Assembly: GCA_003140855.1 (NCBI GenBank) | Contig: PLLF01000083.1 | Location: 1-49,373, forward strand | DNA: 49,373 bases | Direction: 5' to 3' | DNA from: Vulcanimicrobiota bacterium | GTDB lineage: Bacteria > Vulcanimicrobiota > Vulcanimicrobiia > Vulcanimicrobiales > Vulcanimicrobiaceae | Part shown: positions 24,260 to 32,888 of the stretch, one piece after another | Layout: each line of letters begins with the position of its first letter | Numbering within the stretch: position 1 is the first letter of the stretch | Made by a program: the position numbers and the translations under genes | Notes under the pieces: generated by a model | Databases searched by the model: none | Seen by the model: the letters and a program-made list of their open reading frames with translations, nothing else | Told to the model about the DNA's origin: nothing

Positions 24260-25423
24260 TCACGTCGATAAGATGTTGTTTATCACCCCTATGAAAAGAA
24301 GCGTGCCTGTGCGTTCGTCGCGCAACGCCAGCAAGAACGGACGATCGACGATAAACTGCTTGGGCGGTTCCTGAACGGCGGTTATGCCGATAGTCACCGA
24401 GGTGGCGGCGGCGGCAGTGGTGCCTTTCTCATCTACGTGCACGTAAGCGGCGTGATGCACGTCGGTGATCGTTAACCCCGGCGGAGGCGCGTGCATCGCC
24501 GAGAAATCGGCTTGGTTCGTGAACGCAATCCCCATGCCGAGCGCCTTGAGCGCGCCGACCAGCGACGTGTCGTAGCGAGCGGTGAATTTGGGGACGACAA
24601 CCTGCAGGCGTTGCGACGTCATGGACGATGCGATGCGGTCGAAATTCTTGGCGCTCATAAACGTTACGTATTGCGTGGCCGTCATGGGGGCATTGGGCAG
24701 AATGATATACGCCGCGTAGCCGCCCTTCCCGTAACGCATGCGTACTGCGCTAAAAATGGTGCCGTCCACCTCGTTGAACATTCCGGTTTGCGACATCATC
24801 GGCACGTTGGGTTTGGAGCCGTCCGCGTTGGTGAAGGGGCGCGGCCGTGTATCGCTTTTCTTGAACGGCTGCGTCCAATCGGCTTTGAATGCGACCGCAT
24901 TGGTGAGATAGGCGAAATCGGAACGCTGCGTTTGCGAGACGATCTTATCGATCAAGCCGAGCGTGTGCGCTTTGGTCCACGCGTTGATGGCGGCGGCCGC
25001 GGACGGATTGCCGAACTGCAGCGCTTGCGCTTGCGCCCGGTACGCGGTCTGCAAGAGATTGACGTAAGAAGGTTTGGGCGGAATATCTTGCCGGAGCCAC
25101 AACGCGTTCGCGACTGCGATTTGGGCGTCGTGGTTGCTCGCCAGCGCCGCTATGAGCGACGAGTTGGCCGGCGCGAATGCGTCAGCCGAAAAGCCGAGTG
25201 CGCGCGCGATCGCCGCGCGCGTTTGCCCGCGAGCGCCGTCCGCAGCCATGGAGAGCGCCATGCCGACGCTCAGCGGCGAGATAAAGACATTTTGGTTTTT
25301 CGCTTGCGGAACGAGCTTCTGTAAGAGCGCGATGCCGAACGCGTCATAGTTCGCGGGTTTAGGCGCGGGCGCGGCTCCGCTCAAACAAGCCAGCGCAGCC
25401 GCAAATATTAACCATCTCTTCAT
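24260..25423 (-). CDS. Secreted serpin (serine protease inhibitor family)
   Basis: 387 residues from ATG 25423 with a signal peptide (1-18, ending SGAAPA). The whole serpin fold can be followed: NVFISPLSVGMALSMAADGARGQTRAAI, ANALWLRQD, INAWTKAHTLGLIDKIV, LTNAVAFKADWTQPF, VPMMSQTGMFN, LQVVVPKFTARYD, MHAPPPGLTITDVHHAAYVHVDEKGTTAAAATS (hinge), DRPFLLALRDERTGTLLFIGVI. The hinge EKGTTAAAAT has the small residues required for insertion, so it should be inhibitory; counting 17 residues from the hinge Glu places P1 near Thr-Ala in GITAV, though the exact P1 is uncertain. Small or polar P1 residues suggest elastase- or subtilisin-like targets. Confidence 0.94.
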   Translation of the reverse strand: MKRWLIFAAALACLSGAAPAPKPANYDAFGIALLQKLVPQAKNQNVFISPLSVGMALSMAADGARGQTRAAIARALGFSADAFAPANSSLIAALASNHDAQIAVANALWLRQDIPPKPSYVNLLQTAYRAQAQALQFGNPSAAAAINAWTKAHTLGLIDKIVSQTQRSDFAYLTNAVAFKADWTQPFKKSDTRPRPFTNADGSKPNVPMMSQTGMFNEVDGTIFSAVRMRYGKGGYAAYIILPNAPMTATQYVTFMSAKNFDRIASSMTSQRLQVVVPKFTARYDTSLVGALKALGMGIAFTNQADFSAMHAPPPGLTITDVHHAAYVHVDEKGTTAAAATSVTIGITAVQEPPKQFIVDRPFLLALRDERTGTLLFIGVINNILST

Positions 25424-25505
25424 ATCAAAAGCAACGATTCTAGCAAGCAGGCCGTTACGCCCTTAATGCAAGTATGCGATACTTTACCTAGGATTCCGGT
25501 AGCTA

Positions 25506-25580
25506 GCGGGCCTCGCCAAGCTCGGCCGCCCTTCGACTTCGCGTTTCGCTAAAGGCGAAACGCTACGCTCAGGATGACAC
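25506..25580. repeat. Palindromic intergenic repeat, module A with inner hairpin
   Basis: gcgggcctcgccaagctcggccgcccttcgacttc, inner inverted repeat gcgtttcgctaaaggcgaaacgc, then tacgctcaggatgacac. It lies between pepA and the serpin gene, both on the minus strand. Confidence 0.75.
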
Positions 25581-25598
25581 TGTAGAACTCGCGCTCCG

Positions 25599-27140
25599 TT
25601 ATGATACCTTTGCGCCTTCGCGTTCTTTGCCGCCGTCGTTCGACACGGTAACTTTGCCATTGCGAGACAACTGTTCGGCGAATGCGACAAACGCGCGCAC
25701 CGGGGTTCCAGTCGGACCTTTAGCCTGCCACGCCGACTCGCTATCCAAATATGCGGTGCCGGCGATATCAAGATGCACCCAGGGCGTGTCGCCGGCGAAG
25801 GCTTTCAAGAACGCCGACGCGGTGAGCATTCCCGCGGGGCGGCCGCCCGTATTTTTTAGATCGGCGATGTCGCTCTTCATTAGATCACCGTATTCATCGT
25901 AGAGCGGCATCTGCCAATAACGCTCGCCGGTCGGCTTCGCGGCCGTGAGAAATTGCTGCACGAGCTCGTCGTTATTGCTGACCGCGGCGCTGGCCGTGTG
26001 CCCGAGCGCGATCACGCAGGCTCCCGTTAGTGTAGCCGCGTCGATGATTTTGGTCGCGCCGAGTTTGTTGGCGTAGCATAGCGCGTCGGCCAAAATCAGA
26101 CGGCCTTCCGCATCGGTGTTGATCACTTCAATCGTCTTACCGTTCATGGCGGTGAAAATATCGCCCGGTTTGGTCGCGCGGCCGCCCGGCATGTTTTCGG
26201 TGGCGGGCGCGATACCGACGACGTTGACCCTCGGTTTGAGCTTGGCGATCGCGCGCATAGCGGCGATGACGCCGGCGGCTCCCGACATGTCGTACTTCAT
26301 TTCTTCCATGCGCTCGGGCGGTTTCAAAGAGACGCCGCCGGAATCGAACGTAATGCCTTTGCCGACCAGCGCGAGCAATTCTTTGCTGCCGGGATTGCCC
26401 TCGTATTTCAAAACGATAAACTTCGGCGGCTGTGCGCTGCCTTGCGCAACCGAAAGAAACGATCCCATGCCCTCTTCGCGGCAGCGATCCTCATCGAGGA
26501 TATCTACGTCGAGCCCCGTTTCCTTCGCGGCTTTTTTTGCGGCTTTGGCCATATGCGCGGGAGTCATGTCGTTGGCCGGCGTGATCGCGAGCTTGCGCGC
26601 GAAGTTCACGGCATCACCGAGAATCTCGCCGCGTGCAACGCCTTCTTGCAGCGCTCTTTCATCGCAGCCGCCAGCGAGAAAAGTAAGCGTGTCTGCACCA
26701 CTGCGCTTTTCCGGCGTTTTTTGGTAGACGGTCGCGTCGAATGCGCCGGTCGTCGCGCCTTCCACTAAAAAGGAAGCCGAGGCTGTTTCGTTTCCTTTTA
26801 CTTGCGGAGGCAGCACGAGTGCGATGTCGCGCACGTTGCGGCGGCCCAAATAGCGCACGGCCGTGCCCGCGAAACGTGCCAGCATGTGGAGTTCGAATCT
26901 TTTGGCATCGCCGAGGCCGATCAGCAGCACGCGCTTGTATGGTTTATCGTGCGCGTGAATCAGGCTGACTTCGCCGAACTTGCCGCTGATTTCACCGGGT
27001 ATAACCTCAGCGATCGCGCCGTGCAATTGCGTATCGATCTCTTTGGCGGCGCCGTCGAGCGGCGCGCCGCTGAAGACGGGCACGACGAGCGCTCCCGTGC
27101 GTACTGAACCCGGCGCATCATGAACGATACGAACTTGCAT
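25599..27140 (-). CDS. pepA: Leucyl aminopeptidase (M17), PepA
   Basis: 513 residues from ATG 27140; the longer frame to 27200 adds 20 residues that overlap the purM start and lack family similarity. A GAAAGG site lies 7 bases upstream of the chosen ATG. Seen: LIGLGDAKRFELHMLARFAG, the two-metal site in VGKGITFDSGGVSLKP (Lys and Asp), YDMSGAAGVIAAM, MPGGRATKPGDIFTAMNGKTIEVINTDAEGRLILADAL (metal Asp and Glu, catalytic Arg), and PWVHLDIAGTAYLD. Releases N-terminal amino acids; in some bacteria PepA also binds DNA. Divergent from purM by 58 bases. Confidence 0.96.
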   Translation of the reverse strand: MQVRIVHDAPGSVRTGALVVPVFSGAPLDGAAKEIDTQLHGAIAEVIPGEISGKFGEVSLIHAHDKPYKRVLLIGLGDAKRFELHMLARFAGTAVRYLGRRNVRDIALVLPPQVKGNETASASFLVEGATTGAFDATVYQKTPEKRSGADTLTFLAGGCDERALQEGVARGEILGDAVNFARKLAITPANDMTPAHMAKAAKKAAKETGLDVDILDEDRCREEGMGSFLSVAQGSAQPPKFIVLKYEGNPGSKELLALVGKGITFDSGGVSLKPPERMEEMKYDMSGAAGVIAAMRAIAKLKPRVNVVGIAPATENMPGGRATKPGDIFTAMNGKTIEVINTDAEGRLILADALCYANKLGATKIIDAATLTGACVIALGHTASAAVSNNDELVQQFLTAAKPTGERYWQMPLYDEYGDLMKSDIADLKNTGGRPAGMLTASAFLKAFAGDTPWVHLDIAGTAYLDSESAWQAKGPTGTPVRAFVAFAEQLSRNGKVTVSNDGGKEREGAKVS

Positions 27141-27198
27141 GGACGACCTTTCAGGAGGGTGAAGAGCACTTGGAAATGTCGATCCGACTCTTTCACCC

Positions 27199-28191
27199 AT
27201 GACGCGCGATTCCTACGCGGCCGCGGGCGTGGACATCGCCGCGGGCAATGAGGCGGTTGCGCGTTACAAGGATGTGATGCGCGGCTGGCGCCATGCGGAC
27301 CAGCTGGAAGCGATCGGCGGTTTCGGTGGGCTTTTCAGGCTGCCGGGCGACTCCGAGCGGGCGCTCGCGGCTTCGACGGATGGTGTCGGAACGAAGGTGT
27401 TGATTGCCGCCGAGCTCGAGCGGTACGACACGGTGGGCGCCGACCTCGTGAACCACTGCGTCAACGACATCCTGGTGGTGAACGCGACGCCGCTTTTCTT
27501 TTTGGATTACCTAGCGGTCGGCAAACTCGAGCCGGGCATCGCGGCTGCGATCGTGCGCGGCTGTTTTGAGGCGTGTAAGAAACACAACTGCGCGCTGCTC
27601 GGCGGAGAGACCGCGGAGATGCCCGACCTGTACGCGGAACGTCATTTCGATTTGGCCGGGACGATCGTGGGGTTGGTCGATCTGCAAGACGTTCCAAAAA
27701 GAGACGACGTGCAGCCGGGCGATGCGATCGTCGGGTTGCCGGCGCGCGGGCTGCATACCAACGGCTACACGCTGGCGCGAAAACTGCTCGATACAAAAAC
27801 ATTTGGGGATTTGCTGCTGGCGGAGCATCCATCTTATTACGACGCCGTGCGCGCGATCCAGAACGTTGCGCGCGTAAAAGCGATGGCGCATATTACGGGC
27901 GGCGGGTTGCTGGAGAATCTGCCGCGCACACTGCCGGATAACGTCAAGGCGATCTGCGAGCAATCGCGCTGGGAAGTTCCGCCTATATTTGCAGAACTTG
28001 TCCGGCGCGGGAATTTGGATCACGAGGAGCGCTACCGCACGTTCAACATGGGCATCGGCTATACGCTGGTCGTGCCGCTGGCGGATGCGGCCAAAGCCGT
28101 GGCGGCAGTGCCCGGTGCGAAAGTGATCGGCTGGATCGAAGCGCGCAGCGGCGACGAACCGCGCGCCGTCGTACATCCTTCGCGGGCATAG
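27199..28191 (+). CDS. purM: Phosphoribosylformylglycinamidine cyclo-ligase (AIR synthetase)
   Basis: 330 residues from ATG 27199. Converts FGAM to AIR with ATP. Seen: YAAAGVDIAAGNEAV, GGFGGLFRL, LAASTDGVGTKVLIA, DLVNHCVNDILVVNATPLFFLDYLA, CALLGGETAEMPDLY, GDAIVGLPARGLHTNGYTLAR, AHITGGGLLENLPR, and the end segment YRTFNMGIGYTLVVP. Length standard. One base separates its stop from the purN fusion start, so the two are an operon for steps 3 and 5. Confidence 0.97.
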   Translation: MTRDSYAAAGVDIAAGNEAVARYKDVMRGWRHADQLEAIGGFGGLFRLPGDSERALAASTDGVGTKVLIAAELERYDTVGADLVNHCVNDILVVNATPLFFLDYLAVGKLEPGIAAAIVRGCFEACKKHNCALLGGETAEMPDLYAERHFDLAGTIVGLVDLQDVPKRDDVQPGDAIVGLPARGLHTNGYTLARKLLDTKTFGDLLLAEHPSYYDAVRAIQNVARVKAMAHITGGGLLENLPRTLPDNVKAICEQSRWEVPPIFAELVRRGNLDHEERYRTFNMGIGYTLVVPLADAAKAVAAVPGAKVIGWIEARSGDEPRAVVHPSRA

Positions 28192-28192
28192 C

Positions 28193-29332
28193 ATGCCAGT
28201 ACGCGAGCTCGTCAACCTCGTCGCCGACTTGCGCGGCGAAAAATTCGGCGCGAAGGCACTTGCGAAAACGATGCGCGCAATAGCGGCTGCCGGTTTCGAA
28301 ATCGAACGCGTCGCGCCCGGCGAACAGCGTTTCTTTTCGTGGATCGACTACGAGTTCGGCGGGACGTGGAGTTCCGAAGCGTTCGCGGGCCGGAGCATTG
28401 TGGCGAAATCGGGCGACCGCTTCGCCGGTTTTGCTACCTTCGACTCGCACGGTTTGAAATTTTCGTGGCTGCGCGGTTTGGGATCGCAAGAAGGCGTCGG
28501 CATTTTCGGACCCTTCGGAGTGGGCGCGGAGTTTCGCGGTTCGAACTTGGGGCCGCTGCTCTTGGTCGCAGCGCTCGGTTCGCTGCGCGAAGCGGGGTAC
28601 GCGCAGGCGTTGATCCCTGCCGTCGGCAGCGACAAGCTGATCGCATACTACGAGAAGCACGCCGGCGCCCGCGTTGCCGAGCGCTTCGATCGATCGCAAT
28701 GGCGGGACAAACGCTATCGCACGGTCGTGCTGGCGTCGGGCCAAGGGACGAACTTTCAATCGGTTATCGACGGCGTGGCTGCGGGAGCGCTTCCGCTCGA
28801 AATTGCGGCGCTGGTGACCAATAATCCACGCGCGTTTGCGCTCGAGCGAGCGCGGGCTGCGAACATTCCGGCTGTTTGCTTACCGTGGGATCGCAAGACG
28901 AAGTTGCGCCCCGACTACGATGCGCAGCTTTCAGAGGCCGTGCGGCGCGCTGAACAGGACCTTGTGTTGTTGTTGGGCTGGATGCATTTGCTCGACGATC
29001 GCTTCATCGCAGAGTTCCCGGAGACGATCAACATTCATCCGGCGTTTCTTCCGCTGGCCGAAGGCAAAGATGAAGTGGTTTTTCCCGACGGAAGCTCGAC
29101 GCCGGCGTTTCGCGGCGGGCACGCGGTTCGTGATGCGCTCGCGTGGGGCAGCCGTTGGAGCGGCGCGACCGCGCACCGCATCACGCTGCATACCGATCGC
29201 GGGCCGGTTCTCGTGCGCAAACCCCTCGCGCTAAATGCGGGCGAAGGCGAGGAAGGCATTCTGCAGCGCCTTCATCCTTTGGAACATCAGGTAATGGCCG
29301 GCGCGATCATGCGCTGGGTATACGAGCGCTAA
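28193..29332 (+). CDS. purN: GNAT-like domain fused to glycinamide ribonucleotide formyltransferase PurN
   Basis: 379 residues from ATG 28193, about 180 longer than ordinary PurN. Residues 1-170 look like a GNAT acetyltransferase: FAGFATF strand, the acyl-CoA loop VGAEFRGSNLGPLLLVAAL (about 110-128), and DKLIAYYEKHAGARVAERF at the end. Residues ~175-379 are PurN: TVVLASGQGTNFQSVIDG, VTNNPRAFALERA, VLLLGWMHLLDDRF, and the catalytic set Asn280 and His282 in NIHPAFLP and Asp335 before RGP. A 20-residue insertion (KDEVVFPDGSSTPAFRGG) follows the catalytic loop. The domains share one frame with no break. Formyl transfer to GAR is expected; the role of the GNAT part is unknown. Confidence 0.9.
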   Translation: MPVRELVNLVADLRGEKFGAKALAKTMRAIAAAGFEIERVAPGEQRFFSWIDYEFGGTWSSEAFAGRSIVAKSGDRFAGFATFDSHGLKFSWLRGLGSQEGVGIFGPFGVGAEFRGSNLGPLLLVAALGSLREAGYAQALIPAVGSDKLIAYYEKHAGARVAERFDRSQWRDKRYRTVVLASGQGTNFQSVIDGVAAGALPLEIAALVTNNPRAFALERARAANIPAVCLPWDRKTKLRPDYDAQLSEAVRRAEQDLVLLLGWMHLLDDRFIAEFPETINIHPAFLPLAEGKDEVVFPDGSSTPAFRGGHAVRDALAWGSRWSGATAHRITLHTDRGPVLVRKPLALNAGEGEEGILQRLHPLEHQVMAGAIMRWVYER

Positions 29333-29601
29333 GTTCTGGCCTGCTCCAAAATATGCAGGCGGCGTTCGAATGCGTCGAAGCGTAAGTCGACGGAATCAAA
29401 GCGTTTGTTCATGCGGTACTCCAGCGAATCGAATCGGCGATCCACCGCTTCGAATCGGCGATCGATTTTTTCGAAGCGGCCTTCGACTTCACCGAATCGG
29501 CCGGACATTTCACTGCGCAATGACGCGAAACCGTGAGCCGTTGCTTCGCCCAACTCGACGATCGCAGCCATTAAGTCTTTCGTAGTGTATCTACGGCTCA
29601 T
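29329..29601 (-). CDS. Small coiled-coil protein of RFxxVDRRFD heptads
   Basis: 90 residues from ATG 29601, convergent with purN and overlapping it by four bases. Residues 1-28 form a short lead (RRYTTKDLMAAIVELGEATAHGFASL); the rest is a run of 7-residue units RFGEVEG-RFEKIDR-RFEAVDR-RFDSLEY-RMNKRFD-SVDLRFD-AFERRLH, with Phe or Leu at the core positions. Such proteins are common, of the DUF1640/tropomyosin-like type, and often pair with membrane or toxin-antitoxin systems, but no function can be given. It lacks a membrane segment. Confidence 0.75.
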   Translation of the reverse strand: MSRRYTTKDLMAAIVELGEATAHGFASLRSEMSGRFGEVEGRFEKIDRRFEAVDRRFDSLEYRMNKRFDSVDLRFDAFERRLHILEQART

Positions 29602-29654
29602 AGCGACCAGACTGCCATACGCTTGTTGCCCGGATATTTCCCGCTCGTTGCGAT

Positions 29655-30641
29655 TTAACGGTTGACGGTCGCCATCGCGGCGTCGGGATACCGGTTGCCG
29701 GCGGCAGCGCCGTGCGGAAATGCCTGATCGATGCGCCGGAAGTCCTCGGCCGATAACGTTAGGTCGACCGCCTTAATGTTTTCTTCCAGGTAGCGCCGTT
29801 TCTTCGTTCCCGGGATCGGCACGATGTCGTCGCCCCGTGCGAGCAGCCACGCGAGCGCGATCTGCGCGGGAGTGGCGCCTTTCTTTTCTGCGATCACCTT
29901 AACTTCGTTCACGAGTTCGAGATTGCGCGCGAAGTTTTCGCCCTGGAAGCGCGGATGGTTGCGGCGGGTGTCGTCCTCGGGCAGATCCTCGGGCTTTTGA
30001 AAGCGCCCGCTCAAGAATCCACGCCCGAGCGGACTGTACGGAACGAACCCTATGCCAAGCTCGCGGCACGCCGGCAGAACTGCGGCTTCCGGGTCGCGCG
30101 TCCAGAGTGAATATTCCGTTTGCACTGCGGTTATCGGATGCGCCGCATGCGCGCGGCGAATCGTCGGCGCGGCAGCTTCGGAAAGCCCGATGCAGCGAAT
30201 CTTGCCGGCAGCGATCAGCTCGGCCATCGCGCCGACTGTCTCTTCGATCGGCGTATCGGTGTCGACGCGGTGCTGGTAGTACAGATCGATCGTTTCGATC
30301 CCCAGGCGCTTCAGCGAAGCATCGCACGCCGCTTTCACATAGTCGGGCTTGCCGTTAACGCCGCGCCAGCTGCCGTCGGGGCCGCGCACGTTTCCGAATT
30401 TGGTCGCGAGAAACACTTTGTCGCGCCGGTCGCGAATCGCGCGGCCTACTAGTTCCTCGTTCTCGCCTTGGCCGTAAACGTCGGCGGTGTCGAGAAAATT
30501 CACGCCCAAATCGAGCGCGCGGTGAATTGTCGCGATCGACTCGTTATCGTCGCGTCCATAGTAAAAATCGGACATGCCCATGCATCCCAAGCCGAGTGCC
30601 GAGACTTGCGGGCCGTTGCGCCCCAGCGTGCGTTGCTTCGT
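29655..30641 (-). CDS. Aldo/keto reductase (AKR, YajO/YhdN type), probable ACG start
   Basis: The protein from [23 protein letters not shown] to the end matches the AKR family: [18 protein letters not shown] (Asp and Tyr of the tetrad), FLATKFG (Lys), YYQHRVD (His), [50 protein letters not shown]. The family normally starts Met directly before KQRTLG; here that codon is ACG at 30641-30639. A GAGAG site lies 5-9 bases upstream, and the previous stop is 14 bases away. The only upstream ATG in frame (30734) lies deep in the preceding gene and adds 31 Arg-rich residues. So either ACG is used as start, or the ATG was mutated or misread. About 328 residues from ACG, the usual length. Confidence 0.88.
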   Translation of the reverse strand, partial: TKQRTLGRNGPQVSALGLGCMGMSDFYYGRDDNESIATIHRALDLGVNFLDTADVYGQGENEELVGRAIRDRRDKVFLATKFGNVRGPDGSWRGVNGKPDYVKAACDASLKRLGIETIDLYYQHRVDTDTPIEETVGAMAELIAAGKIRCIGLSEAAAPTIRRAHAAHPITAVQTEYSLWTRDPEAAVLPACRELGIGFVPYSPLGRGFLSGRFQKPEDLPEDDTRRNHPRFQGENFARNLELVNEVKVIAEKKGATPAQIALAWLLARGDDIVPIPGTKKRRYLEENIKAVDLTLSAEDFRRIDQAFPHGAAAGNRYPDAAMATVNR

Positions 30642-30655
30642 ATCTCTACTCTCGT

Positions 30656-31054
30656 TTATTTGCAGTGCGCTAAGCGATTGAGCTTGGCGGCGAGTGCGAA
30701 TGCGGCGCCGTCTTCGGTCCGATCGAAGACCCATGTGCGGCTGCCGCTTTTCTGAAAGTTGACGAGGACTACGTCGCCTTTCGAAACTTGATCGCGGCGC
30801 ATCTTCAATCCGCGCGCACGCATAGTCAGCGTGTGATCCGTGCCGACGCCGGAGCAGCCGATGTCGCGGATCGCCACTTGGATGTCGTCGCGCGTACCAT
30901 TTGCTTCCTGTTGCGAGACGATGACCGTCGAACCAGACAAAATAAACACGATGACGTCAGCGCCATGATGCGACACGCCGAGCGTTTGTTTTGCGGACGC
31001 TGTTATCGGGAGAAGTAGTAGCGCGAGGGTTACAGCCACAACAGCCTGTTTCAT
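30656..31054 (-). CDS. Secreted hypothetical protein
   Basis: 132 residues from ATG 31054 with a clear Sec signal peptide (1-21, ending TASA). The mature part is a beta-rich 110-residue domain: [77 protein letters not shown]. Two cysteines (one in GCSG, one at the C-terminus LAHCK) may form a disulfide. I do not recognise the family. It is upstream of the aldo/keto reductase by 14 bases and probably shares its transcript. Confidence 0.72.
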   Translation of the reverse strand: MKQAVVAVTLALLLLPITASAKQTLGVSHHGADVIVFILSGSTVIVSQQEANGTRDDIQVAIRDIGCSGVGTDHTLTMRARGLKMRRDQVSKGDVVLVNFQKSGSRTWVFDRTEDGAAFALAAKLNRLAHCK

Positions 31055-31091
31055 GGTCAGCCCTTCTTGCGGTAGGTGCTTATTACCCTCG

Positions 31092-31871
31092 CTAGCTAAT
31101 CACCGTGGCGTGGCCGGCGAGTGCGCCAGCGAGCGCGCCGGGCTTGGCAGAGCAGATATATGCGCGCGTAACGCCGGCGCTCACCGCTTCAATTGCTGCT
31201 AGGATCTTGGGTTTCATGCCCGACGCGCAGCCGTCCGAACGGGCGAAGACTCCGGCCTCCGCGATGCTTAGCTTTTGAATTGCAGAAGTGGGATCGGCGG
31301 GATCGCGCAGGACGCGTTCGACGTTCGTAAGAGTGATGTACGCATCGGCGTGCAGCGCGCCGGCGATCGCGCCGGCCGCCGTATCTGCGTTCACGTTGTA
31401 GGCGTGCGCGGAATCTTCGGCGATCGCAACCGGCGCGACGATCGGGAGGAAGCCCGCGTCGAGCAACGCTTGCAGCGGCGTTGGATCGATCGCCGTGATT
31501 TCACCGACGAAACCGAGATCTTCGCCCGACGGGGAGGTTGCGCGGCGCGCCCGGATTAGGCCGCCATCTTCACCGCTGATGCCGACCGCAGGGATGCCAC
31601 GCTGCAGACAAGCGCGCACAAGCCGTTTGTTAGCGGTCCCGCACAGAACGGCTTCCACAATTTCGAGCGACTCGGCTTCGGTAATTCGCAGGCCGTCGAC
31701 ACGGCGGGACGTTACCCCCCGCCGCGTCAGCGCTACATCTATCTCCGGCCCACCGCCGTGCACGAGGATGACGGCGTGCCCGGCGGCTCGGAGTTCGGCG
31801 AGCTCGGCGAGGAGAGCTTCATCCCCGCCCGCGCCCATGGCGTTTCCGCCATATTTTATGAGGATGGTCAC
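31092..31871 (-). CDS. argB: N-acetylglutamate kinase
   Basis: 259 residues from GTG 31871. Second step of arginine synthesis, phosphorylation of N-acetylglutamate. Seen: ILIKYGGNAMG at the very N-terminus, VILVHGGGPEID, RITEAESLEIVEAVLCGTANKRLV, VNADTAAGAIAGALHADAYITLTNV, and DGCASGMKPKILAAIEAV. The protein lacks the extra N-terminal helix of arginine-sensitive NAGKs and has E. coli-like length, which suggests no feedback inhibition by arginine. Its start lies only 12 bases from a good promoter -10 (31884-31889), so the message may be nearly leaderless. Divergent from argF. Confidence 0.96.
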   Translation of the reverse strand: MTILIKYGGNAMGAGGDEALLAELAELRAAGHAVILVHGGGPEIDVALTRRGVTSRRVDGLRITEAESLEIVEAVLCGTANKRLVRACLQRGIPAVGISGEDGGLIRARRATSPSGEDLGFVGEITAIDPTPLQALLDAGFLPIVAPVAIAEDSAHAYNVNADTAAGAIAGALHADAYITLTNVERVLRDPADPTSAIQKLSIAEAGVFARSDGCASGMKPKILAAIEAVSAGVTRAYICSAKPGALAGALAGHATVIS

Positions 31872-31879
31872 CGCGAGCT

Positions 31880-31912
31880 TGCAATTCTATGCACTATATG
31901 CATAAATATACA
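31880..31912. promoter_or_regulatory. Two ARG-box-like operators in the argB/argF divergent promoter
   Basis: Two 14-base sites, TGCAATTCTATGCA (31880-31893) and TGCATAAATATACA (31899-31912), resemble the ArgR consensus TGAATAAATATTCA and are centred 19 bases apart. They cover a minus-strand promoter for argB, TTGTAT at 31913-31908 and TAGAAT at 31889-31884 with an 18-base spacer, and abut the argF start. ArgR is encoded two genes away, so repression of both directions by ArgR-arginine is likely. Confidence 0.65.
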
Positions 31913-31916
31913 ACAT

Positions 31917-32888
31917 ATGTACGTCCTCGCGCCAGCCCCCAGCCTCTACGGCCGCCATTTCCTCACGATCGATGACTTCTCGGCCGAGGAACTGAGCGCG
32001 CTGCTCCGGCTGGCCGCCTATCTGAAGGGGCGCCGGACCGCCGAGCAGTCCTCGGTGCTGCCCGGCAAGACGCTCGCGATGCTGTTCGAAAAGCCGAGCC
32101 TGCGCACGCGCGTCTCCTTTGAAGTGGCGATGACGCAGCTTGGCGGGTCCGTCATTTTTGCCGACGGGCAAGAGTTCTTGATCGGCACGCGTGAGTCGCC
32201 CGAAGACGCGGCGCGCGCGCTCTCGCGTTACGCCGATGCGATTGTGATCCGTACGCACGCGCACGAACCGCTGCAGCGCTTTGCCGACGCGGCGACGGTG
32301 CCGGTGATCAACGGTTTGTCGGCAGCCGCGCATCCGTGCCAGGCGTTGGCCGATCTGCTCACGATACAGGAACGTTTCGGCTCACTGCAAGGCTTGACGA
32401 TCGCATTTCTGGGCGATGCGAAAAATAACGTCGCCGCTTCGCTCGCGCAAGCCGCCGTGCTTGCAGGCGCCACGATCCATTTTGGTTCGCCGCCTTCGCA
32501 CCGGCCGTCGGAACATTTCTTAACGCAACTCAAGAGCATGGGCAAAGCCAACGGCGGTGATGCGCGCGCGTTTTCCAGCGATGTGCGGGCCGTGCGCGGT
32601 GCGGATGTAGTTTACACCGACGTATGGACGTCGATGGGTGAAGAAGCCGCCACCGAGCGCAATCGGGCCGTGCTTTCGCCGTTTCGAGTGACGGAAGAGT
32701 TGTTCGCGCATGCGGCAGGGCATGCGGTGTTCATGCACTGCCTGCCGGCGCATCGTGGTGAAGAGGTTACCGCCGGTGTGATCGACGGGCCGCGCAGCGT
32801 GGTGTTCGACCAAGCCGAAAACCGCATGCATGCACAAAAAGCTTTGCTGGTTGCGCTGATGACGACGCTAAAGGGGTTTCCGGTGTGA
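31917..32888 (+). CDS. argF: Ornithine carbamoyltransferase
   Basis: 323 residues from ATG 31917; upstream in-frame codons belong to the operator and antisense argB. Carbamoyl phosphate plus ornithine to citrulline. Seen: LTIDDFSAEELSALL, FEKPSLRTRVSFEVAM (carbamoyl phosphate loop), RTHAHEPLQRFADAA, HPCQALADLLTI, FLGDAKNNVAASL, DVWTSMGEE (SMG loop), and VFMHCLPAHRGEEV (catalytic Cys). No Shine-Dalgarno site is evident before the start, so the transcript may be leaderless. First gene of the argF-R-G-H-C-J-D run. Confidence 0.96.
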   Translation: MYVLAPAPSLYGRHFLTIDDFSAEELSALLRLAAYLKGRRTAEQSSVLPGKTLAMLFEKPSLRTRVSFEVAMTQLGGSVIFADGQEFLIGTRESPEDAARALSRYADAIVIRTHAHEPLQRFADAATVPVINGLSAAAHPCQALADLLTIQERFGSLQGLTIAFLGDAKNNVAASLAQAAVLAGATIHFGSPPSHRPSEHFLTQLKSMGKANGGDARAFSSDVRAVRGADVVYTDVWTSMGEEAATERNRAVLSPFRVTEELFAHAAGHAVFMHCLPAHRGEEVTAGVIDGPRSVVFDQAENRMHAQKALLVALMTTLKGFPV

